Below are positions 58,301-64,000 of a stretch of DNA of 64,000 nucleotides, in pieces. The translations under genes were made by a program, and so were the position numbers. The stretch's first letter is position 1; each line of letters starts with the position of its first letter. The notes beneath the pieces were generated by a model. That model saw only the letters and a program-made list of their open reading frames with translations, had not been told where the DNA came from and searched no databases. Origin of the DNA: Nocardioides gansuensis (GTDB lineage Bacteria > Actinomycetota > Actinomycetes > Propionibacteriales > Nocardioidaceae); the NCBI RefSeq assembly GCF_003076135.1, contig NZ_QDGZ01000006.1, positions 248,001 to 312,000 on the forward strand, in the 5' to 3' direction.

Positions 58301-59042
58301 ATGCGTGGATCCCGCACTCGGTCTTGGAGGTGCCGGCCCAGCGCCCGCTGCGCGGGTCGTCGCCGGGGGCGACGCGGCGGGTGCACGGCCAGCAGCCGAT
58401 GCTCGGGTAGCCGTCGTAGACGAGCGGGTTGACCAGGACGCCGTTCTCGGCGATGTACTGCTCGACCTGCTCGTCGGTCCAGCGGGCGATGGGGGAGACC
58501 TTGACCTTCCCCTTCTTCGCGTCCCAGCCGACGACCGGGGCGATCACCCGGTTGTGCGTCTCGGCGCGGCGCAGGCCGGTGGCCCACGCGTCGTACCCGT
58601 CCAGCGAGTCCTTGAGCGGCGCCACCTTGCGCAGCGCGCAGCACAGGTCGGGGTCGGTCTTGTAGAGGTCCTTGCCGTAGGTGGCGTCCTGCTCCGCGAC
58701 CGACTGCACCGGCGTGATCGTGATCAGGTTGACCGGCATCGTGTGCTCCACCGCGTCGGCCGTGCCGACGGTCTCGGGGAAGTGGTAGCCGGTGTCCAGG
58801 AACACCACGTCGATGCCGGGCGCGACCGTCGAGGCGAGGTGCGCCAGCACCGCGTCGCTCATGGACGACGTGATGCAGAACCGCTCGCCGAAGGTGGCGA
58901 CCGCCCACTCGATGATGTGCTCCGCGGGCGCGAGCTCGAGCTCGGCGCCGACGTGGGAGACCAGCTCGCGCAGCTCCTCGGGCGAGCGCCCCTCGGTGTG
59001 GGTCCCGCGGAAGTCGCGGGCTGCCTGGGTGAGTGCGCTCAT
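58299..59042 (-). CDS. cysH: Adenylylsulfate (APS) reductase, CysH
   Basis: 247 residues. Reduces activated sulfate to sulfite with thioredoxin. Cysteines C134/C135 and C217/C220 provide the 4Fe-4S cluster of the APS-preferring type; C243 in TECGIH is the catalytic residue. Start ATG 59042 overlaps the small Zn-ribbon gene stop. Its stop lies inside the repeat 58281-58300. Confidence 0.94.
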   Translation of the reverse strand: MSALTQAARDFRGTHTEGRSPEELRELVSHVGAELELAPAEHIIEWAVATFGERFCITSSMSDAVLAHLASTVAPGIDVVFLDTGYHFPETVGTADAVEHTMPVNLITITPVQSVAEQDATYGKDLYKTDPDLCCALRKVAPLKDSLDGYDAWATGLRRAETHNRVIAPVVGWDAKKGKVKVSPIARWTDEQVEQYIAENGVLVNPLVYDGYPSIGCWPCTRRVAPGDDPRSGRWAGTSKTECGIHA

Positions 59043-59194
59043 GACGAGGCTCCTGCCGGTCGGACGAGTCCATCGAACTCGAGCCGGAACGCCCGGAGGC
59101 ACGAGCGGCATTCCCACGCACCGTGTCCCTCGCGCGGGAAGAGGTTCTCGTCTCCGCAGTAGGGGCAGTGGAAGGGGACCGCGCGCTCGCTCAT
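59039..59194 (-). CDS. 51-residue Zn-ribbon protein of the sulfate operon
   Basis: Starts MSERAVPFHCPYCGDENLF; four Cys in two CxxC pairs (CPYC at about 10-13, CRSC at about 29-32) typical of a zinc ribbon or rubredoxin-like fold. I have seen similarly placed small ORFs between sulfite reductase and cysH in Streptomyces. Role unknown, perhaps electron transfer or structural. ATGA overlap with cysH. Confidence 0.8.
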   Translation of the reverse strand: MSERAVPFHCPYCGDENLFPREGHGAWECRSCLRAFRLEFDGLVRPAGASS

Positions 59195-59196
59195 GC

Positions 59197-60939
59197 TCAG
59201 ACGCCTTCCAGCACGGGCTCGGCCGGCTCGCCGGCGGGCGCCTCGCCGCGGAGGTGGACTTCGTCGGCGCGGGCAGCCCAGGTCGCGAAGCTCTCGCCCT
59301 CCTCGCGGTCGGCGAGGTAGGCGGTCACGACCCGGGTGACGTAGTCGTCGAGTTCGGCGCTGGTCACCTTGTGGGCGCGCAGCTTGCGGCCGAAGTTGGC
59401 GCCCAGCCCGAGGGCGCCACCGAGGTGCACCTGGAAGCCCTCGACCTGGTTGCCGTCGGCGTCCATGACCAGCTGGCCCTTGAGGCCGATGTCGGCGACC
59501 TGCGTGCGGGCGCAGGCGTTGGGGCAGCCGTTGACGTTGATCGTGATCGGGGTGTCGAGCTCGGGGAAGCGCTTCTCCAGCTCGGTGACGAGCTTGCGGG
59601 AGCGCTCCTTGGTGTCGACGATCGCGAGCTTGCAGAACTCGATGCCGGTGCAGGCCATCGTGTTGCGCCGCCAGTTGCTCGGCCGGGCGGTGAGGCCGAT
59701 CTTCTCGAGGTCGTCGAGGAGCGCGTCGGTGTGGGCGCCGTCGACGCCGATCACCACGAGCTTCTGGTACGCCGTGAGGCGGACGCCCGCGGCGTCGTAC
59801 TTCTCCACGAGGTCACCGAGCGAGCTCAGCGTGGTGCCGTCGATGCGGCCCACGACCGGGGCGGCGCCGACGAAGAACTTGCCGTCCTTCTGCTCGTGCA
59901 CGCCGATGTGGTCGCCCTGGCGCTCGGGGGTCTCGGGGGACGGGCAGTCGACGAGCTTGCGCTCGAGGTACTCGTTCTCGAGCACCTCGCGGAACTTCTC
60001 CTTGCCCCAGTCGGCGACCAGGAACTTCAGGCGTGCCTTGGAGCGCAGCCGGCGGTAGCCGTAGTCGCGGAAGATGCCCGCCACGCCCTCCCAGGCATCG
60101 GGCACCTCCTCGAGCGGGATCCACACGCCGAGCCGGGCGGCGAGCATCGGGTTGGTGGAGAGGCCGCCGCCGACCCAGAGGTCGAAGCCGGGGCCGTGCT
60201 CGGGGTGCACCGTGCCGACGAAGGAGACGTCGTTGACCTCGGGCGCCACGTCGTGGCTGGGGTGGCCGGTCAGCGCGGTCTTGAACTTGCGCGGCAGGTT
60301 GGAGAACGCCGGGTTGTTCAGCGCGCGTCGCTTGATCTCCGCAAGCGCGGACGACCCGTCGATGATCTCGTCCTTGGCGATGCCCGCGACAGGCGAGCCG
60401 AGGAAGGGGCGCGGGCTGTCGCCGCACGCCTCGACGGTTGTCAGGCCGGCCGCCTCGAGCCGCTCCCAGATCGCGGGGACGCTCTCGATCTCGATCCAGT
60501 GGAACTGGATGTTGTTGCGGTCGGTGATGTCCGCGGTGTTGCGGGCGTGCTCGGTGGACGCGCCGCCGAGGGCGCGCAGCGCGTCGGCCGAGAGGATCTG
60601 CCCGTCGGTGCGGACCCGCATCATGAAGTAGCGGTCGTCGAGCTCCTCCTCCTCGAGCATCGCGGTCTTGCCGCCGTCGAAGCCGGGAGCGCGCTGGGTG
60701 TAGAGGCCCATCCAGCGGAAGCGGCCGCGCAGGTCGGCCGGGTCGATCGAGTCGAAGCCGCGCCGGGAGTAGATGCCCAGGATGCGCGAGCGGACGTTGA
60801 GCGGGTCGTCGTCCTTCTTGGACTGCTCGTTCTTGTTGAGCGGCTCGGTGTAGCCCAGGCCCCACTGACCCTCGGCGCGTTTGGGACGCGGGATCTCGGT
60901 GTGCTGGGCGGGCTCGGGCCGGTGGCGCAGGTCAGGCAT
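59197..60939 (-). CDS. sir: Assimilatory sulfite (nitrite/sulfite) reductase, siroheme type
   Basis: 580 residues. Six-electron reduction of sulfite to sulfide. Two ferredoxin-like/siroheme halves; 4Fe-4S/siroheme Cys in ACTGIEFC and NGCPNAC (about 429-478). The sulfite versus nitrite preference cannot be proven by sequence alone, but the operon with cysH and siroheme chelatase makes sulfite likely. Head of the operon, 79 bases after the leader peptide stop. Confidence 0.9.
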   Translation of the reverse strand: MPDLRHRPEPAQHTEIPRPKRAEGQWGLGYTEPLNKNEQSKKDDDPLNVRSRILGIYSRRGFDSIDPADLRGRFRWMGLYTQRAPGFDGGKTAMLEEEELDDRYFMMRVRTDGQILSADALRALGGASTEHARNTADITDRNNIQFHWIEIESVPAIWERLEAAGLTTVEACGDSPRPFLGSPVAGIAKDEIIDGSSALAEIKRRALNNPAFSNLPRKFKTALTGHPSHDVAPEVNDVSFVGTVHPEHGPGFDLWVGGGLSTNPMLAARLGVWIPLEEVPDAWEGVAGIFRDYGYRRLRSKARLKFLVADWGKEKFREVLENEYLERKLVDCPSPETPERQGDHIGVHEQKDGKFFVGAAPVVGRIDGTTLSSLGDLVEKYDAAGVRLTAYQKLVVIGVDGAHTDALLDDLEKIGLTARPSNWRRNTMACTGIEFCKLAIVDTKERSRKLVTELEKRFPELDTPITINVNGCPNACARTQVADIGLKGQLVMDADGNQVEGFQVHLGGALGLGANFGRKLRAHKVTSAELDDYVTRVVTAYLADREEGESFATWAARADEVHLRGEAPAGEPAEPVLEGV

Positions 60940-60943
60940 GGGG

Positions 60944-60956
60944 GAGGATGGTCCTC
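60944..60956 (-). promoter_or_regulatory. Possible ribosome-site hairpin before sir
   Basis: GAGGA-CCA-TCCTC on the minus strand, immediately before ATG 60939, would pair the likely ribosome site in a 5-bp stem. Confidence 0.3.
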
Positions 60957-61017
60957 TTCGCTGAGGGGCCGCGCGCGTCGTTGGGCGCGGTGGGGGTGAA
61001 CGGGGGCGGCGTGGAAA

Positions 61018-61107
61018 TCAGCGAGGCCAACAGATCATGCTGCGCGTGCGCATCAGGTCCACGTGGCGACGTACCACGAGGTGCGCATGGGTTGCAGCGG
61101 AGACCAT
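61018..61107 (-). CDS. Candidate leader peptide of the sulfite reductase operon
   Basis: A 29-residue frame ending in VVRRHVDLMRTRSMICWPR. The RRHVDL-x-R-x2-S-x2-C pattern is that of actinobacterial leader peptides found upstream of sulfur genes; a Cys near the end lets ribosome stalling report cysteine supply. In mycobacteria, polycysteine leader ORFs attenuate such operons. ATG 61107 overlaps a TTGACA-like sequence, so a start at GTG 61077 (VVRRHVDL) is an alternative. Too short to be proven by coding signals. Confidence 0.6.
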   Translation of the reverse strand: MVSAATHAHLVVRRHVDLMRTRSMICWPR

Positions 61108-61120
61108 GTCAAGGAGTCTC
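61100..61120. promoter_or_regulatory. Palindrome GAGAC-N11-GTCTC upstream of sir
   Basis: GAGAC (61100-61104) and GTCTC (61116-61120). Overlaps the leader peptide start and a possible TTGACA -35. Candidate binding site for a sulfur regulator. Confidence 0.4.
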
Positions 61121-61151
61121 AGGGGGCGGACACCCTTTCCACAACTCGCAA

Positions 61152-61166
61152 TCTCATGTCCTGAGA
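61152..61166. promoter_or_regulatory. Palindrome TCTCA-N5-TGAGA upstream of sir
   Basis: Perfect 5-bp arms with 5-base spacer. Shares the TCTC/GAGA half sites with the neighbouring palindrome, suggesting one dimeric regulator. Confidence 0.4.
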
Positions 61167-61275
61167 CGCTCCGCCACGATATGAGACGGCCGACGCGGCG
61201 GCACGCGCGAGCGCCGCAGTCTCTGCGGCTCAGGTCACATCGTGTCCGGGTTCGATCCGCGGTCGGGAACGGCTC

Positions 61276-61281
61276 TAGGCT
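61276..61281 (+). promoter_or_regulatory. Probable -10 of leaderless glyA promoter
   Basis: TAGGCT, 6 bases before ATG 61288. Confidence 0.5.
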
Positions 61282-61287
61282 GTCGCC

Positions 61288-62724
61288 ATGAGCGACTCCC
61301 TGATCAGCAGCGCATACTCCCAGGCCCTCGAGGTCATCGGCTCGGTGGAGCCCCGGATCGCCGAGGCCACGCGCCAGGAGCTCGCCGACCAGCGGGCGTC
61401 GCTCAAGCTGATCGCGTCGGAGAACTACGCCTCGCCCGCCGTGCTGATGACGATGGGCACCTGGTTCAGCGACAAGTACGCCGAGGGCACCGTCGGCCAC
61501 CGCTTCTACGCGGGCTGCCAGAACGTCGACACCGTGGAGGCGATCGCCGCCGAGCACGCGCGCGAGCTGTTCGGCGCCCCCTACGCCTACGTCCAGCCGC
61601 ACTCCGGCATCGACGCCAACCTCGTCGCCTTCTGGTCGATCATCGCCCACCGCATCGAGGGCCCCTGGCTGCAGAAGTTCGGCGCGAAGAACGTCAACGA
61701 GCTGACCGAGGAGGACTGGGAGTCGCTGCGCCACGAGATGGGCAACCAGCGCCTGCTGGGCATGTCGCTCGACGCCGGTGGCCACCTCACCCACGGCTTC
61801 CGCCCCAACATCAGCGGCAAGATGTTCCACCAGCAGCAGTACGGCACCGACCCCGAGACCGGGCTGCTCGACTACGACGCCGTCCGCGCGAAGGCCCGGG
61901 AGTTCCAGCCGCTCGTCATCGTCGCCGGCTACTCGGCGTACCCCCGCCGCGTGGACTTCGCGAAGATGCGCGAGATCGCCGACGAGGTCGACGCCACCCT
62001 GATGGTCGACATGGCCCACTTCGCGGGCCTGGTCGCCGGCAAGGTCTTCACCGGCGACGAGGACCCGGTGCCGCACGCGCACATCACCACCACGACGACG
62101 CACAAGTCGCTGCGTGGGCCGCGCGGCGGCATGGTGCTGGCGCAGGAGGAGTACGCCTCGAGCGTCGACCGCGGCTGCCCGATGGTGCTCGGCGGCCCGC
62201 TCTCGCACGTGATGGCCGCGAAGGCAGTGGCCTTCGCCGAGGCGCGCACGACGGAGTTCCAGGCCTACGCGCAGCGCGTCGCCGACAACGCCAAGTCGCT
62301 CGCCGAGGGCTTCCTGACCCGCGGCGCGCGGCTGGTCACCGGCGGCACCGACAACCACCTGGTCCTGCTCGACGTGACCTCCTTCGGCCTCACCGGCCGC
62401 CAGGCCGAGTCGGCGCTGCTCGACGCGGGCGTGGTCACCAACCGCAACTCGATCCCGGCCGACCCCAACGGCGCCTGGTACACCTCCGGCGTCCGCCTCG
62501 GCACCCCCGCCCTGACGACCCGCGGCTTCGGCCACGACGAGTTCGACAAGGTCGCCGAGCTGATCGTCGACGTGCTCAGCAACACCGAGCCCGGCGCCAC
62601 CAAGGCGGGCGACCCGTCGAAGGCGTCCTACCGGCTCGGCGACGGTGTGGCCGTCCGGGTCAAGGCCCAGGCGGGCGAGCTGCTCGACAAGCACCCGCTC
62701 TACCCCGGCCTCGAGCTCTCCTGA
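61288..62724 (+). CDS. glyA: Serine hydroxymethyltransferase
   Basis: 478 residues. PLP enzyme converting serine and tetrahydrofolate to glycine and methylene-THF. K273 in [13 protein letters not shown] binds [12 protein letters not shown] and SDKYAEG are N-terminal hallmarks. Longer than the usual 420 because of an insert of about 45 residues after residue 116 ([12 protein letters not shown] to EMGNQ). Methylene-THF links it to gcvT and thyA. Leaderless start. Confidence 0.95.
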   Translation: MSDSLISSAYSQALEVIGSVEPRIAEATRQELADQRASLKLIASENYASPAVLMTMGTWFSDKYAEGTVGHRFYAGCQNVDTVEAIAAEHARELFGAPYAYVQPHSGIDANLVAFWSIIAHRIEGPWLQKFGAKNVNELTEEDWESLRHEMGNQRLLGMSLDAGGHLTHGFRPNISGKMFHQQQYGTDPETGLLDYDAVRAKAREFQPLVIVAGYSAYPRRVDFAKMREIADEVDATLMVDMAHFAGLVAGKVFTGDEDPVPHAHITTTTTHKSLRGPRGGMVLAQEEYASSVDRGCPMVLGGPLSHVMAAKAVAFAEARTTEFQAYAQRVADNAKSLAEGFLTRGARLVTGGTDNHLVLLDVTSFGLTGRQAESALLDAGVVTNRNSIPADPNGAWYTSGVRLGTPALTTRGFGHDEFDKVAELIVDVLSNTEPGATKAGDPSKASYRLGDGVAVRVKAQAGELLDKHPLYPGLELS

Positions 62725-62740
62725 CCCTCGGCGGCGGTGA

Positions 62741-62791
62741 GCGGTGGGATAGCAACCGAATCAGCGTGGACAACGGTTGCTAGGCCACCGC
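62741..62791. terminator. Bidirectional terminator between glyA and glgA
   Basis: Nested stem: GCGGTG (62741-62746) with CACCGC (62786-62791) and TAGCAACCG (62750-62758) with CGGTTGCTA (62774-62782), loop 15 bases. Placed between convergent stop codons. Confidence 0.75.
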
Positions 62792-62801
62792 CCAGCCGAC
62801 C

Positions 62802-63989
62802 TCAGAGCAGCGAGCGGTAGATCCCCAGCGTCTGCTCGGCGATCGCCGGCCAGCTGAAGTGCTCGATGGCCCGCTCGCGGCCGGCCTTGCCGCGGGCCCG
62901 GGCCCGCTCCGGGTCGCTCACCGCGTCGACCAGCGCCGCACCGAAGTCGGCGACGTAGCGCTCGGGGTCGAGCGGCGTGCCCGTGCCGTCCGTGGCCTGC
63001 TCGATCGGCACCAGCCACCCGGTCTCGCCGTCCACCACGACCTCGGGGATGCCGCCGGTCGCGGTGGCCACCACCGCGGTCTCGCAGGCCATCGCCTCGA
63101 GGTTGACGATGCCCAGCGGCTCGTAGATCGACGGGCAGGCGAAGACGGTCGCGGCGGTGAGGAGGCGTACGACGTCGGGCCGGGGCAGCATCTCGGCGAT
63201 CCAGACCACGCCGTCGCGCGTGGCGCGCAGGTCGTCGACCAGGCCCTCGACCTCGGCCAGGATCTCCGGGGTGTCCGGGGCGCCGGCGCACAGCACCAGC
63301 TGCACCTCGGGCGGCAGCGTCGCGGCGGCCCGCAGGAAGAGCGGCAGGCCCTTCTGCCGGGTGATCCGGCCGACGAAGATCACGCTCGGGCGGTCCGGGT
63401 CGACGCCGAGCTCGCGCACCCGGTCGGGGTCGACGGCGGGGGACCAGTCGGTGGTGTCGATGCCGTTGTGCACCACGTGCACCCGGGCGGGGTCGACGGA
63501 CGGGTAGGACCGCAGCACGTCGTCGCGCATGGCGGCGCTCACCGCGACCACCCCGGCCGCCCCCTCGTACGACGTGCGCTCGGCCCAGCTGGACAGGGCG
63601 TAGCCGCCACCCAGCTGCTCGGCCTTCCAGGGCCGCATCGGCTCGAGGCTGTGGGCGGTGACGACGTGCGGGATGCCGTGGAGCAGCGAGGCGAGGTGGC
63701 CGGCCATGTTGGCGTACCAGGTGTGCGAGTGCACCAGGTCCGCGCCGGCGCAGTCGTCGACCATCGCGAGGTCGACGCCGAGGGTGCGCACGGCGGCGTT
63801 CGCCTTCGCGAGGTCTGCCGGCTCGGCGTACGCCGTGGTGCCGGGCTCGTCGCGGGGCGCACCGAAGCACCTCACGCGGGCCTCCACGTCGGCCAGCCCG
63901 CGCAGCGCGCGGACCAGCTCGGCGACATGGACTCCGGCTCCGCCATAGACCTCGGGCGGGTACTCCTTGCTCAGCACGTCGATTCGCAT
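62802..63989 (-). CDS. glgA: Glycogen synthase, GT4 type (GlgA)
   Basis: 395 residues, the short GT4 type of actinobacteria that uses ADP-glucose or a related donor. KEYPPEVYGGAGVHV at the N-terminus, HSHTWYANMAGHL, FVGRITRQKG, and SIYEPLGIVNLEAMACETAVV. Complete: ATG 63989 lies 11 bases before the window end. The other glycogen genes are outside. Confidence 0.92.
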   Translation of the reverse strand: MRIDVLSKEYPPEVYGGAGVHVAELVRALRGLADVEARVRCFGAPRDEPGTTAYAEPADLAKANAAVRTLGVDLAMVDDCAGADLVHSHTWYANMAGHLASLLHGIPHVVTAHSLEPMRPWKAEQLGGGYALSSWAERTSYEGAAGVVAVSAAMRDDVLRSYPSVDPARVHVVHNGIDTTDWSPAVDPDRVRELGVDPDRPSVIFVGRITRQKGLPLFLRAAATLPPEVQLVLCAGAPDTPEILAEVEGLVDDLRATRDGVVWIAEMLPRPDVVRLLTAATVFACPSIYEPLGIVNLEAMACETAVVATATGGIPEVVVDGETGWLVPIEQATDGTGTPLDPERYVADFGAALVDAVSDPERARARGKAGRERAIEHFSWPAIAEQTLGIYRSLL

Positions 63990-64000
63990 GGAGGAGAAAC

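Larger units (their letters stand above)
60940..61287. other. Regulatory intergenic region between sir and glyA
   Basis: The only gene-free stretch over 300 bases. It holds a leader peptide for sir (61018-61107), two palindromes (61100-61120 and 61152-61166), a possible ribosome-site hairpin at 60944-60956, and the glyA promoter at 61276-61281. I saw no riboswitch fold here. Confidence 0.7.

Noticed and set aside
61108..61287. Possible glycine or ZTP riboswitch before glyA
   Set aside because: No conserved core of either motif was recognised, and a leaderless -10 sits 6 bases before the glyA ATG, leaving no leader RNA.

Overview
The window is a 64 kb piece of a high-GC, actinobacterial-type chromosome. 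Gene content and order match Actinobacteria: a lipA/lipB/TIGR01777/E2/lpd/pepA/gcvT block like the one in Mycobacterium, and a ftsK-rodZ-rimO-pgsA-cinA-clgR ... DUF3046-recA-recX block. Other actinobacterial signs are the LexA box type, many leaderless promoters (TAnnnT 6-7 bases before the start codon), and dispersed TGGTCGAG...CGAGACC repeats of the kind I associate with Nocardioides and relatives. My best guess is Nocardioidaceae, made from recall rather than a search. No rRNA, tRNA, CRISPR array, insertion sequence or prophage was seen. Coding density is high. The only gene-free stretch above 300 bases (60940-61287) holds regulatory sites and a leader peptide.

Layout. 1-10.7 kb: lipoate synthesis (lipA is cut by the window edge), two-lipoyl-domain E2, E3, leucyl aminopeptidase and gcvT, together the machinery of lipoyl-dependent 2-oxoacid dehydrogenases and glycine cleavage. 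10.8-18.9 kb: SfnB-type flavin oxidoreductase, PhzF, thyA-folA, a 44-residue Zn-ribbon candidate, dapA-rnj, and an orphan GAF histidine kinase. 19-21.9 kb: a large secreted M4-type metalloprotease. 22-28.6 kb: ftsK, a RodZ-like protein, rimO, pgsA. 28.7-33.7 kb: two secreted enzymes, a 5'-nucleotidase and a nuclease, that together could strip phosphate from extracellular DNA. 33.7-39.8 kb: cinA, clgR, and the repair pair nei/lhr on the other strand. 39.9-43.6 kb: a four-gene operon (WXG-motif protein, EspG-like protein, helical alpha/beta hydrolase, CxxC-repeat lipoprotein) that looks like an orphan type VII secretion effector cassette. It is the least described part of the window. 43.7-49.4 kb: an ABC-2 exporter, then a translationally coupled DinB/methyltransferase/DUF3046/MFS operon. 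49.4-51.3 kb: SOS-controlled recA-recX. 51.2-57.3 kb: a NarL-type two-component system, GNAT, PPK2, HipA-like kinase/DUF3037, and a collagen-like secreted protein. 57.4-61.1 kb: an assimilatory sulfite/APS reductase operon with a leader peptide of the RRHVDL...C type upstream. 61.3-64 kb: glyA and glgA.

Regulatory picture. At least ten genes have an apparent -10 hexamer 6-7 bases before the start codon, implying leaderless mRNAs. In three cases the TAG stop codon of the upstream gene forms the first three bases of that -10. Sulfur genes carry palindromic operator candidates, recA carries a LexA box, and strong intrinsic hairpins separate several transcription units. All functional statements rest on motif recognition and family knowledge, with no database search.
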